Positions 49,611-63,412 of a DNA stretch of 64,000 bases are shown here, piece by piece. Origin of the DNA: Symsagittifera roscoffensis (Eukaryota > Xenacoelomorpha > Acoela > Convolutidae); the NCBI RefSeq assembly GCF_963678635.1, contig NW_026971050.1, forward strand, positions 25,060 to 89,059. Direction: 5' to 3'. Within the stretch, counting starts at the first letter, position 1, and the number at the start of each line of letters is the position of its first letter. A program made the position numbers and the translations under genes. The notes under the pieces were generated by a model, which ran no database searches, had not been told where the DNA came from, and saw only the letters and a list, made by a program, of their open reading frames with translations.

Positions 49611-52292
49611 ATAGGTTGCAGTAGTTCTAAGAAGGAACAAGTCTAAAAACTCTAAAACCGGAAATTAAATAAGGGCCGATTGTCATTATTATTCGTAAAA
49701 AGAGACAAAATATAGGTTGTAGCAGTTCTAAGAAGGAACAAGTCTAAAAACTCTAAAACCGGAAACTAAATAAGGGCTGATTGTCATTATTATTTGTAAA
49801 AAGAGACAAAATATAGGTTGTAGCAGTTCTAAGAAGGAACAAGTCTAAAAATTCTAAAACCGGAAATTAAATAAGGGTTGATTGTCATTATTATTCGTAA
49901 AAAGAGACGAAATATAGGATGTAGCAGTTCTAAGAAGGAACAAGTCTAAAAACTCTAAAACCGGAAATTAAATAAGGGCTGATTGTCATTATTATTCGTA
50001 AAAAGAGACAAAATATAGGTTGTAGCAGTTCTAAGAAGGAACAAGTCTAAAAACTCTAAAACCGGAAATTAAATAAGGGCTGATTGTCATTATTATTCGT
50101 AAAAAGAGACAAAATATAGGTTGTAGCAGTTCTAAGAAGGAACAAGTCTAAAAATTCTAAAACCGGAAACTAAATAAGGGCTGATTGTCATTATTATTCG
50201 TAAAAAGAGACAAAATATAGGTTGTAGCAGTTCTAAGAAGGAACAAGTCTAAAAATTCTAAAACCGGAAATTAAATAAGGGCTGATTGTCATTATTATTC
50301 GTAAAAAGAGACAAAATATAGGTTGTAGCAGTTCTAAGAAGGAACATGTCTAAAAACTCTAGAACCGGAAGGTAAATAAGGGCTGATTGTCATTATTATT
50401 CGTAAAAAGAGACTAAATATAGGTTGTAGCAGTTCTAAGAAGGAACAAGCCTAAAAACTCTAAAACCGGAAATTAAATAAGGGCTGATTGTCATTATTAT
50501 TCGTAAAAAGAGACAAAATATAGGTTGTAGCAGTTCTAAGAAGGAACAAGTCTAAAAACTCTAAAACCGGAAATTAAATAAGGGCTGATTGTCATTTTTA
50601 TTCGTAAAAAGAGACAAAATATAGGTTGTAGCAGTTCTAAGAAGGAACAAGTCTAAAAACTCTAAAACAGGAAATTAAATAAGGGCTGATTGTCATTATT
50701 ATTTGTAAAAAGAGACAAAATATAGGTTGTAGCAGTTCTAAGAAGGAACAAGTCTAAAAATTCTAAAACCGGAAATTAAATAAGGGCTGATTGTCATTGT
50801 TATTCGTAAAAAGAGACAAAATATAGGTTGTAGCAGTTCTAAGAAGGAACAAGTCTAAAAACTCTAAAACCGGATATTAAATAAGGGTTGATTGTCATCA
50901 TGATTCGTAAAAAGAGACAAAATATAGGTTGTAGCAGTTCTAAGAAGGAACAAGTCTAAAAATTCTAAAACCGGAAATTAAATAAGGGCTGATTGTCATT
51001 ATTATTCGTAAAAAGAGACAAAATATAGGTTGTAGCAGTTCTAAGAAGGAACAAGTCTATAAACTCTAAAACCGGAAATTAAATAAGGGCTGATTGTCAT
51101 TATTATTCGTAAAAAGAGACAAAATAAAGGTTGTAGCAGTTCCAAGAAGGAACAAGTCTAAAAATTCTAAAACCGGAAATTAAATAAGGGCTGATTGTCA
51201 TTATTATTCGTAAAAAGAGACAAAATATAGGTTGTAGCAGTTCTAAGAAGGAACAAGTCTAAAAATTCTAAAACCGGAAATTAAATAAGGGCTGATTGTC
51301 ATTATTATTCGTAAAAAGAGACAAAATATAGGTTGTAGCAGTTCTAAGAAGGAACAAGTCTATAAACTCTAAAACCGGAAATTAAATAAGGGCTGATTGT
51401 CATTATTATTCGTAAAAAGAGACAAAATAAAGGTTGTAGCAGTTCCAAGAAGGAACAAGTCTAAAAATTCTAAAACCGGAAATTAAATAAGGGCTGATTG
51501 TCATTATTATTCGTAAAAAGAGACAAAATATAGGTTGTAGCAGTTCTAAGAAGGAACAAGTCTAAAAACTCTAAAACCGGAAATTAAATAAGGGCTGATT
51601 GTCATTATTAGTCGTAAAAAGAGACAAAATATAGGTTGCAGTAGTTCTAAGAAGGAACAAGTCTAAAAACTCTAAAACCGGAAATTAAATAAGGGCTGAT
51701 TGTCATTATTATTCGTAAAAAGAGACAAAATATAGGTTGTAGCAGTTCTAAGAAGGAACAAGTCTAAAAACTCTAAAACCGGAAACTAAATAAGGGCTGA
51801 TTGTCATTATTATTTGTAAAAAGAGACAAAATATAGGTTGTAGCAGTTCTAAGAAGGAACAAGTCTAAAAATTCTAAAACCGGAAATTAAATAAGGGTTG
51901 ATTGTCATTATTATTCGTAAAAAGAGACGAAATATAGGTTGTAGCAGTTCTAAGAAGGAACAAGTCTAAAAACTCTAAAACCGGAAATTAAATAAGGGCT
52001 GATTGTCATTATTATTCGTAAAAAGAGACAAAATATAGGTTGTAGCAGTTCTAAGAAGGAACAAGTCTAAAAATTCTAAAACCGGAAACTAAATAAGGGC
52101 TGATTGTCATTATTATTCGTAAAAAGAGACAAAATATAGGTTGTAGCAGTTCTAAGAAGGAACAAGTCTAAAAATTCTAAAACCGGAAATTAAATAAGGG
52201 CTGATTGTCATTATTATTCGTAAAAAGAGACAAAATATAGGTTGTAGCAGTTCTAAGAAGGAACATGTCTAAAAACTCTAGAACCGGAAGGT
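49611..52292. repeat. Higher-order repeats of 19-20 monomers
   Basis: ATAGGTTGCAGTAGTTC occurs at 49611 and 51631 (2020 = 20 x 101), and GAACCGGAAGGTAAAT at 50362 and 52281 (1919 = 19 x 101). The one-monomer difference indicates loss of a monomer between copies. Confidence 0.8.
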
Positions 52293-53521
52293 AAATAAGG
52301 GCTGATTGTCATTATTATTCGTAAAAAGAGACTAAATATAGGTTGTAGCAGTTCTAAGAAGGAACAAGCCTAAAAACTCTAAAACCGGAAATTAAATAAG
52401 GGCTGATTGTCATTATTATTCGTAAAAAGAGACAAAATATAGGTTGTAGCAGTTCTAAGAAGGAACAAGTTTAAAAACTCTAAAACCGGAAATTAAATAA
52501 GGGCTGATTGTCATTTTTATTCGTAAAAAGAGACAAAATCTAGGTTGTAGCAGTTCTAAGAAGGAACAAGTCTAAAAACTCTAACACAGGAAATTAAATA
52601 AGGGCTGATTGTCATTATTATTTGTAAAAAGAGACAAAATATAGGTTGTAGCAGTTCTAAGAAGGAACAAGTCTAAAAATTCTAAAACCGGAAATTAAAT
52701 AAGGGCTGATTGTCATTATTATTCGTAAAAAGAGACAAAATATAGGTTGTAGCAGTTCTAAGAAGGAACAAGTCTAAAAACTCTAAAACCGGATATTAAA
52801 TAAGGGTTGATTGTCATCATGATTCGTAAAAAGAGACAAAATATAGGTTGTAGCAGTTCTAAGAAGGAACAAGTCTAAAAATTCTAAAACCGGAAATTAA
52901 ATAAGGGCTGATTGTCATTATTATTCGTAAAAAGAGACAAAATATAGGTTGTAGCAGTTCTAAGAAGGAACAAGTCTAAAAATTCTAAAACCGGAAATTC
53001 AATAAGGGCTGATTGTCATTATTATTCGTAAAAAGAGACAAAATATAGGTTGTAGCAGTTCTAAGAAGGAACAAGTCTAAAAATTCTAAAACCGGAAATT
53101 CAATAAGGGCTGATTGTCATTATGATTCGTAAAAAGAGACAAAATATAGGTTGTAGCAGTTCTAAGAAGGAACAAGTCTAAAAATTCTAAAACCGGAAAC
53201 TAAATAAGGGCTGATTGTCATTATGATTCGTAAAAAGAGACTAATTATTGGTTGTAGCAGTTCTAAGAAGGAACAAGCCTAAAAACTCTAAAACCGGAAA
53301 TTAAATAAGGGCTGATTGTCATTATTATTCGTAAAAAGAGACAAAATATAGGTTGTAGCAGTTCTAAGAAGGAACAAGTCTAAAAACTCTAAAACCGGAA
53401 ATTAAATAAGGGCTGGTTGTCATTATTATTCGTAAAAAGAGACAAAATATAGGTTGTAGCAGTTCTAAGAAGGAACAAGTCTAAAAACTCTAAAACCGGA
53501 AATTAAATAAGGGCTGATTGT

Positions 53522-56500
53522 CATTACTATTCGTAAAAAGAGACAAAATTTAGGTTGTAGCAGTTCTAAGTAGGAACAAGTCTAAAAATTCTAAAACCGG
53601 AAACTAAATAAGGGCTGATTGTCATTATTATTCGTAAAAAGAGACAAAATTTAGGTTGTAGCAGTTCTAAGTAGGAACAAGTCTAAAAATTCTAAAACCG
53701 GAAACTAAATAAGGGCTGATTGTCATTATTATTCGTAAAAAGAGACTAATTATTGGTTGTAGCAGTTCTAAGAAGGAACAAGCCTAAAAACTCTAAAACC
53801 GGAAATTAAATAAGGGCTGATTGTCATTTTTATTCGTAAAAAGAGACAAAATATAGGTTGTAGCAGTTCTAAGAAGGAACAAGTCTAAAAACTCTAAAAC
53901 CGGAAACTAAATAAGGGCTGATTGTCATTATTATTCGTAAAAAGAGACTAATTATAGGTTGTAGCAGTTCTAAGAAGGAACAAGCCTAAAAACTCTAAAA
54001 CCGGAAATTAAATAAGGGCTGATTGTCATTATTATTCGTAAAAAGAGACAAAATATAGGTTGTAGCAGTTCTAAGAAGGAACAAGTCTAAAAACTCTAAA
54101 ACCGGAAATTAAATAAGGGCTGATTGTCATTTTTATTCGTAAAAAGAGACAAAATATAGGTTGTAGCAGTTCTAAGAAGGAACAAGTCTAAAATCTCTAA
54201 AACCGGAAATTAAATAAGGGCTGATTGTCATTACTATTCGTAAAAAGAGACAAAATTTAGGTTGTAGCAGTTCTAAGAAGGAACAAGTCTAAAAATTCTA
54301 AAACCGGAAACTAAATAAGGGCTGATTGTCATTACTATTCGTAAAAAGAGACTAATTATTGGTTTTAGCAGTTCTAAGAAGGAACAAGCCTAAAAACTCT
54401 AAAACCGGAAATTAAATAAGGGCTGATTGTCATTATTATTCGTAAAAAGAGACAAAATATAGGTTGGAGCAGTTCTAAGAAGGAACAAGTCTAAAAACTC
54501 TAAAACCGGAAATTAAATAAGGGCTGATTGTCATTTCTATTCGTAAAAAGAGACAAAATTTAGGTTGTAGCAGTTCTAAGTAGGAACAAGTCTAAAAATT
54601 CTAAAACCGGAAACTAAATAAGGGCTGATTGTCATTATTATTCGTAAAAAGAGACTAATTATTGGTTGTAGCAGTTCTAAGAAGGAACAAGCCTAAAAAC
54701 TCTAAAACCGGAAATTAAATAAGGGCTGATTGTCATTTTTATTCGTAAAAAGAGACAAAATATAGGTTGTAGCAGTTCTAAGAAGGAACAAGTCTAAAAA
54801 CTCTAAAACCGGAAATTAAATAAGGGCTGATTGTCATTACTATTCGTAAAAAGAGACAAAATTTAGGTTGTAGCAGTTCTAAGTAGGAACAAGTCTAAAA
54901 ATTCTAAAACCGGAAATTAAATAAGGGCTGATTGTCATTATGACTCGTAAAAAGAGACAAAATATAGGTTGTAGCAGTTCTAAGAAGGAACAAGTCTAAA
55001 AATTCTAAAACCGGAAACTAAATAAGGGCTGATTGTCATTATTATTCGTAAAAAGAGACTAATTATAGGTTGTAGCAGTTCTAAGAAGGAACAAGCCTAA
55101 AAACTCTAAAACCGGAAATTAAATAAGGGCTGATTGTCATTATTATTCGTAAAAAGAGACAAAATATAGGTTGTAGCAGTTCTAAGAAGGAACAAGTCTA
55201 AAAACTCTAAAACCGGAAATTAAATAAGGGCTGATTGTCATTTTTATTCGTAAAAAGAGACAAAATATAGGTTGTAGCAGTTCTAAGAAGGAACAAGTCT
55301 AAAAACTCTAAAACCGGAAATTAAATAAGGGCTGATTGTCATTACTATTCGTAAAAAGAGACAAAATTTAGGTTTTAGCAGTTCTAAGTAGGAACAAGTC
55401 TAAAAATTCTAAAACCGGAAATTAAATAAGGGCTGATTGTCATTATGACTCGTAAAAAGAGACAAAATATAGGTTGTATCAGTTCTAAGAAGGAACAAGT
55501 CTAAAAACTCTAAAACCGGAAATTAAATAAGGGCTGATTGTCATTATTATTCGTAAAAAGAGACAAAATATAGGTTGTAGCAGTTCTAAGAAGGAACAAG
55601 TCTAAAAATTGTAAAACCGGAAATTAAATAAGGGCTGATTGTCATTATTATTCGTAACAAGAGACAAAATAAATGTTGTAGCAGTTCCAAGAAGGAACAA
55701 GTCTAAAAATTCTAAAACCGGAAATTAAATAAGGGCTGATTGTCATTATTATTCGTAAAAAGAGACAAAATATAGGTTGTAGCAGTTCTAAGAAGGAACA
55801 AGTCTAAAAATTCTAAAACCGGAAATTCAATAAGGGCTGATTGTCATTATTATTCGTAAAAAGAGACAAAATATAGGTTGTAGCAGTTCTAAGAAGGAAC
55901 AAGTCTAAAAATTCTAAAACCGGAAATTAGATAAGGGCTGATTGTCATTATTATTCGTAAAAAGAGACTAAATATAGGTTGTAGCAGTTCTAAGAAGGAA
56001 CAAGCCTAAAAACTCTAAAACCGGAAATTAAATAAGGGCTGGTTGTCATTGTTATTCGTAAAAAGAGACAAAATATAGGTTGTAGCAGTTCTAAGAAGGA
56101 ACAAGTCTAAAAATTCTAAAACCGGAAATTAAATAAGGGCTGATTGTCATTTTTATTCGTAAAAAGAGACAAAATATAGGTTGTAGCAGTTCTAAGAAGG
56201 AACAAGTCTAAAAACTCTAAAACCGGAAACTAAATAAGGGCTGATTGTCATTATGATTCGTAAAAAGAGACAAAATATAGGTTGTAGCAGTTCGAAGAAG
56301 GAACAAGTCTAAAAATTCTAAAACCGGAAATTAAATAAGGGCTGATTGTCATTATTATTCGTAAAAAGAGACAAAATATAGGTTGTAGCAGTTCTAAGAA
56401 GGAACAAGTCTAAAAATTCTAAAACCGGAAATTAAATAAGGGCTGATTGTCATTATTATTCGTAAAAAGAGACAAAATATAGGTTGTAGCAGTTCTAAGA

Positions 56501-59190
56501 AGGAACAAGTCTAAAAACTCTAAAACCGGAAATTAAATAAGGGCTGATTGTCATTATTATTTGTAAAAAGAGACAAAATAAAGGTTGTAGCAGTTCCAAG
56601 AAGGAACAAGTCTAAAAATTCTAAAACAGGAAATTAGATAAGGGCTGATTGTCATTATGATTCGTAAAAAGAGACAAAATATAGGTTGTAGCAGTTCTAA
56701 GAAGGAACAAGTCTAAAAACTCTAAAATCGGAAATTAAATAAGGGCTGATTGTCATTATTATTCGTAAAAAAAGACAAAATTTAGGTTGTAGCAGTTCTA
56801 AGAAGGAACACGCCTAAAAACTCTAAAACCGGAAATTAAATAAGGGCTGATTGTCATTATTATTCGTAAAAAGAGACAAAATATAAGTTGTAGCAGTTCT
56901 AAGAAGGAACAAGTCTAAAAACTCTAAAACCGGAAATTAAATAAGGGCTGATTGTCATTATTATTCGTAAAAAGAGACAAATTATAGTATGTAGCAGTTC
57001 TAAGAAGGAACAAGTCTAAAAACTCTAAAGCCGGAAATTAAAAAAGGGCTGATTGTCATTATTATTCGTAAAAAGAGACAAAATATAGGTTGTAGCAGTT
57101 CTAAGAAGGAACAAGTCTAAAAACTCTAAAACCGGAAATTAAATAAGGGCTGATTGTCATTACTATTCGTAAAAAGAGACAAAATTTAGGTTGTAGCAGT
57201 TCTAAGTAGGAACAAGTCTAAAAATTCTAAAACCGGAAATTAAATAAGGGCTGATTGTCATTATGATTCGTAAAAAGAGACAAAATATAGGTTGTATCAG
57301 TTCTAAGAAGGAACAAGTCTAAGAACTCTAAAACCGGAAATTAAATAAGGGCTGATTGTCATTATTATTCGTAAAAAGAGACAAAATATAGGTTGTAGCA
57401 GTTCTAAGAAGGAACAAGTCTTAAAATTCTAAAACCGGAAATTCAATAAGGGCTGATTGTCATTATTATTCGTAAAAAGAGACAAAATATAGCTTGTAGC
57501 AGTTCTAAGAAGGAACAAGTCTAAAAATTCTAAAACCGGAAATTAGATAAGGGCTGAATGTCATTATTATTCGTAAAAAGAGACAAAATATAGGTTGTAG
57601 CAGTTCTAAGAAGGAACAAGTCTAAAAACTCTAAAACCGGAAATTAAATAAGGGCTGATTGTCATTATTATTTGTAAAAAGAGACAAAATAAATGTTGTA
57701 GCAGTTCCAAGAAGGAACAAGTCTAAAAATTCTAAAACCGGAAATTAGATAAGGGCTGATTGTCATTATGATTCGTAAAAAGAGACAAAATATAGGTTGT
57801 AGCAGTTCTAAGAAGGAACAAGCCTAACAACTCTAAAACCGGAAATTAAATAAGGGCTGATTGTCATTATGATTCGTAAAAAGAGACAAAATATAGGTTG
57901 TAGCAGTTCTAAGAAGGAACAAGTCTAAAAACTCTAAAATCGGAAATTAAATAAGGGCTGATTGTCATTATTATTCGTAAAAAAAGACAAAATATAGGTT
58001 GTAGCAGTTCTAAGAAGGAACAAGCCTAACAACTCTAAAACCGGAAATTAAATAAGGGCTGATTGTCATTATTATTCGTAAAAAGAGACAAAATATAAGT
58101 TGTAGCAGTTCTAAGAAGGAAAAAGTCTAAAAACTCTAAAACCGGAAATTAAATAAGGGCTGATTGTCATTATTATTCGTAAAAAGAGACAAATTATAGT
58201 ATGTAGCAGTTCTAAGAAGGAACAAGTCTAAAAACTCTAAAGCCGGAAATTAAAAAAGGGCTGATTGTCATTATTATTCGTAAAAAGAGACAAAATATAG
58301 GTTGTAGCAGTTCTAAGAAGGAACAAGTCTAAAAACACTAAAACCGGAAATTAAATAAGGGCTGATTGTCATTACTATTCGTAAAAAGAGACAAAATTTA
58401 GGTTGTAGCAGTTCTAAGTAGGAACAAGTCTAAAAATTCTAAAACCGGAAATTAAATAAGGGCTGATTGTCATTATGATTCGTAAAAAGAGACAAATTAT
58501 AGTATGTAGCAGTTCTAAGAAGGAACAAGTCTAAAAACTCTAAAGCCGGAAATTAAATAAGGGCTGATTGTCATTATGATTCGTAAAAAGAGACAAAATA
58601 TAGGTGTAGCAGTTCTAAGAAGGAACAAGCCTAACAACTCTAAAACCGGAAATTAAATAAGGGCTGATTGTCATTATGATTCGTAAAAAGAGACAAAATA
58701 TAGGTTGTAGCAGTTCTAAGAAGGAACAAGTCTAAAAACTCTAAAATCGGAAATTAAATAAGGGCTGATTGTCATTATTATTCGTAAAAAAAGACAAAAT
58801 ATAGGTTGTAGCAGTTCTAAGAAGGAACAAGCCTAACAACTCTAAAACCGGAAATTAAATAAGGGCTGATTGTCATTATTATTCGTAAAAAGAGACAAAA
58901 TATAAGTTGTAGCAGTTCTAAGAAGGAACAAGTCTAAAAACTCTAAAACCGGAAATTAAATAAGGGCTGATTGTCATTATTATTCGTAAAAAGAGACAAA
59001 TTATAGTATGTAGCAGTTCTAAGAAGGAACAAGTCTAAAAACTCTAAAGCCGGAAATTAAAAAAGGGCTGATTGTCATTATTATTCGTAAAAAGAGACAA
59101 AATATAGGCTGTAGCAGTTCTAAGAAGGAACAAGTCTAAAAACTCTAAAACCGGAAATTAAATAAGGGCTGATTGTCATTACTATTCGTA
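53522..59190. repeat. Block of mixed higher-order repeats with a CATTACTATTCG variant
   Basis: The CATTACTATTCG / AAAATTTAGG monomer type occurs at 53522, 54229, 54835, 55340, 57158, 58370 and 59177: steps of 7, 6, 5, 18, 12 and 8 monomers (the last less 1 bp). An ATTATAGTATGTAGC variant at 56981, 58193 and 59000 repeats the 12- and 8-monomer steps, so whole segments were copied together. Confidence 0.8.
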
Positions 59191-61489
59191 AAAAGAGACA
59201 AAATTTAGGTTGTAGCAGTTCTAAGTAGGAACAAGTCTAAAAATTCTAAAACCGGAAATTAAATAAGGGCTGATTGTGATTATGATTCGTAAAAAGAGAC
59301 AAAATATAGGTTGTATCAGTTCTAAGAAGGAACAAGTCTAAGAACTCTAAAACCGGAAATTAAATAAGGGCTGATTGTCATTATTATTCGTAAAAAGAGA
59401 CAAAATATAGGTTGTAGCAGTTCTAAGAAATAACAAGTCTAAAAATTCTAAAACCGGAAATTAAATAAGGGCTGATTGTCATTATTATTCGTAAAAAGAG
59501 ACAAAATAAAGGTTGTAGCAGTTCCAAGAAGGAACAAATCTAAAAATTCTAAAACCGGAAATTAAATAAGGGCTGATTGTCATTATTATTCGTAAAAAGA
59601 GACAAAATATAGGTTGTAGCAGTTCTAAGAAGGAACAAGTCTAAAAATTTTAAAACCGGAAATTCAATAAGGGCTGATTGTCATTATTATTCGTAAAAAG
59701 AGACAAAATATAGCTTGTAGCAGTTCTAAGAAGGAACAAGTCTAAAAATTCTAAAACCGGAAATTAGATAAGGGCTGATTGTCATTATTATTCGTAAAAA
59801 GAGACTAAATATAGGTTGTAGCAGTTCTAAGAAGGAACAAGCCTAAAAACTCTAAAACCGGAAATTAAATAAGGGCTGGTTGTCATTGTTATTCGTAAAA
59901 AGAGACAAAATATAGGTTGTAGCAGTTCTAAGAAGGAACAAGTCTAAAAATTCTAAAACCGGAAATTAAATAAGGGCTGATTGTCATTTTTATTCGTAAA
60001 AAGAGACAAAATATAGGTTGTAGCAGTTCTAAGAAGGAACAAGTCTAAAAACTCTAAAACCGGAAATTAAATAAGGGCTGATTGTCATTATGATTCGTAA
60101 AAAGAGACAAAATATAGGTTGTAGCAGTTCTAAGAAGGAACAAGTCTAAAAATTCTAAAACCGGAAATTAAATAAGGGCTGATTGTCATTATTATTCGTA
60201 AAATGAGACAAAATATAGGTTGTATCAGTTCTAAGAAGGAGCAAGTCTAAAAACTCTAAAACCGGAAACTAAATAAGGGCTGATTGTCATTATTATTCGT
60301 AAAAAGAGACAAAATATAGGTTGTAGCAGTTCTAAGAAGGAACAAGTCTAAAAATTCTAAAACCGGAAATTAAATAAGGGCTGATTGTCATTATTATTCG
60401 TAAAAAGAGACAAAATATAGGTTGTAGCAGTTCTAAGAAGGAACAAGTCTAAAAACTCTAAAACCGGAAATTAAATAAGGGCTGATTGTCATTATTATTT
60501 GTAAAAAGAGACAAAATAAAGGTTGTAGCAGTTCCAAGAAGGAACAAGTCTAAAAATTCTAAAACCGGAAATTAGATAAGGGCTGATTGTCATTATGATT
60601 CGTAAAAAGAGACAAAATATAGGTTGTAGCAGTTCTAAGAAGGAACAAGTCTAAAAACTCTAAAATCGGACATTAAATAAGGGCTGATTGTCATTATTAT
60701 TCGTAAAAAAAGACAAAATATAGGTTGTAGCAGTTCTAAGAAGGAACAAGCCTAAAAACTCTAAACCCGGAAATTAAATAAGGGCTGATTGTCATTATTA
60801 TTCGTAAAAAGAGACAAAATATAAGTTGTAGCAGTTCTAAGAAGGAACAAGTCTAAAAACTCTAAAACCGGAAATTAAATAAGGGCTGATTGTCATTATT
60901 ATTCGTAAAAAGAGACAAATTATAGTATGTAGCAGTTCTAAGAAGGAACAAGTCTAAAAACTCTAAAGCCGGAAATTAAAAAAGGGCTGATTGTCATTAT
61001 TATTCGTAAAAAGAGACAAAATATAGGTTGTAGCAGTTCTAAGAAGGAACAAGTCTATAAACTCTAAAACCGGAAATTAAATAAGGGCTGATTGTCATTA
61101 TTATTCGTAAAAAGAGACAAAATAAACGTTGTAGCAGTTCCAAGAAGGAACAAGTCTAAAAATTCTAAAACCGGAAATTAAATAAGGGCTGATTGTCATT
61201 ATTATTCGTAAAAAGAGACAAAATATAGGTTGTAGCAGTTCTAAGAAGGAACAAGTCTAAAAATTCTAAAACGGGAAATTCAATAAGGGCTGATTGTCAT
61301 TATTATTCGTAAAAAGAGACAAAAAATAGGTTGTAGCAGTTCTAAGAAGGAACAAGTCTAAAAATTCTAAAACCGGAAATTAAATAAGGGCTGATTGTCA
61401 TTATTATTCGTAAAAAGAGACTAAATATAGGTTGTAGCAGTTCTAAGAAGGAACAAGCCTAAAAACTCTAAAACCGGAAATTAAATAAG

Positions 61490-63317
61490 GGCTGATTGTC
61501 ATTATTATTCGTAAAAAGAGACAAAATATAGTTTGTAGCAGTTCTAAGAAGGAACAAGTCTAAAAACTCTAAAACCGGAAATTCAATAAGGGCTGATTGT
61601 CATTTTTATTCGTAAAAAGAGACAAAATATACGTTGTAGCAGTTCTAAGAAGGAACAAGTCTAGAAACTCTAAAACCGGAAATTAAATAAGGGCTGATTG
61701 TCATTATTATTCGTAAAAAGAGACAAAATATAGGTTGTAGCAGTTCTAAGAAGGAACAAGTCTAAAAATTCTAAAACCGGAAATTAAATAAGGGCTGATT
61801 GTCATTATGATTTGTAAAAAGAGACAAAATATAGGTTGTATCAGTTCTAAGAAGGAACAAGTCTAAAAACTCTAAAACCGGAAATTAAATAAGGGCTGAT
61901 TGTCATTATTATTCGTAAAAAGAGACAAAATATAGGTTGTAGCAGTTCTAAGAAGGAACAAGTCTAAAAATTCTAAAACCGGAAATTAAATAAGGGTTGA
62001 TTGTCATTATTATTCGTAAAAAGAGACAAAATATAGGTTGTAGCAGTTCTAAGAAGGAACAAGTCTAAAAACTCTAAAACCGGAAATTAAATAAGGGCTG
62101 ATTGTCATTATTGTTCGTAAAAAGAGACAAAATAAAGGTTGTAGCAGTTCCAAGAAGGAACAAGTCTAAAAATTCTAAAACCGGAATTTAGATAAGGGCT
62201 GATTGTCATTAGGATTCGTAAAAAGAGACAAAATATAGGTTGTAGCAGTTCTAAGAAGGAACAAGTCTAAAAATTCTAAAACCGGAAATTAAATAAGGGC
62301 TGATTGTCATTATTATCCGTAAAAAGAGACAAAATATAGGTTGTAGCAGTTCTAAGAAGGAACAAGTCTAAAAACTGTAAAACCGGAAATTAAATAAGGG
62401 CTGATTGTCATTATTATTCGTAAAAAGAGACAAAATATAGTTTGTAGCAGTTCTAAGAAGGAACAAGTCTAAAAACTCTAAAACCGGAAATTCAATAAGG
62501 GCTGATTGTCATTTTTATTCGTAAAAAGAGACAAAATATACGTTGTAGCAGTTCTAAGAAGGAACAAGTCTAGAAACTCTAAAACCGGAAATTAAATAAG
62601 GGCTGATTGTCATTATTATTCGTAAAAAGAGACAAAATATAGGTTGTAGCAGTTCTAAGAAGGAACAAGTCTAAAAATTCTAAAACCGGAAATTAAATAA
62701 GGGCTGATTGTCATTATGATTTGTAAAAAGAGACAAAATATAGGTTGTATCAGTTCTAAGAAGGAACAAGTCTAAAAACTCTAAAACCGGAAATTAAATA
62801 AGGGCTGATTGTCATTATTATTCGTAAAAAGAGACAAAATATAGGTTGTAGCAGTTCTAAGAAGGAACAAGTCTAAAAATTCTAAAACCGGAAATTAAAT
62901 AAGGGCTGATTGTCATTATTATTCGTAAAAAGAGACAAAATATAGGTTGTAGCAGTTCTAAGAAGGAACAAGTCTAAAAACTCTAAAAACGGAAATTAAA
63001 TAAGGGCTGATTGTCATTATTGTTCGTAAAAAGAGACAAAATAAAGGTTGTAGCAGTTCCAAGAAGGAACAAGTCTAAAAATTCTAAAACCGGAAATTAG
63101 ATAAGGGCTGATTGTCATTAGGATTCGTAAAAAGAGACAAAATATAGGTTGTAGCAGTTCTAAGAAGGAACAAGTCTAAAAATTCTAAAACCGGAAATTA
63201 AATAAGGGCTGATTGTCATTATTATCCGTAAAAAGAGACAAAATATAGGTTGTAGCAGTTCTAAGAAGGAACAAGTCTAAAAACTCTAAAACCGGAAATT
63301 AAATAAGGGCTGATTGT
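61490..63317. repeat. Tandem duplication of a 9-monomer unit at the right edge
   Basis: Three private variants recur exactly 909 bp apart: GTTTGTAGC (61531 and 62440), ACGTTGTAGC (61631 and 62540) and AGGATTCG (62211 and 63120). Two 9-monomer units therefore lie side by side next to the end of the array. Confidence 0.85.
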
Positions 63318-63412
63318 CATTATTATTCGTAAAAAGAGACAAAATATAGGTTGTAGCAGTTCTAAGAAGGAACAAGTCTAAAAATTCTAAAACCGGAAAT
63401 TAAATAAGGGCT

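Larger units (their letters stand above)
25144..63412. repeat. Satellite DNA array, 101-bp monomer, about 379 copies
   Basis: Head-to-tail repeats fill the whole interval without inversion, other insertion or ORF. In the phase set by the left edge each monomer begins CATTATTATTCGTAAAAAGA, continues through GGTTGTAGCAGTTCTAAG and AACCGGAAATTAAATAAGGG and ends CTGATTGT. The dominant sequence is about 31% GC. Copies differ mostly by a few substitutions; single-base indels are rare (for example AAGGCTGATT lacking one G at 26040 and 28067). Length divided by 101 gives 378.9; the last monomer lacks its final 6 bases. Such arrays are typical of centromeric or heterochromatic satellite, which here is inference. 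Confidence 0.97.

Noticed and set aside
25144-63412. CRISPR array
   Set aside because: Repeats are contiguous 101-bp monomers with no unique spacers, in a eukaryotic retroelement context.
25144-63412. CENP-B box in the monomer
   Set aside because: ATTCGTAAAAAGAGACA fits only the first half (NTTCGNNNNA) of the 17-bp box; the required CGGG part is absent.
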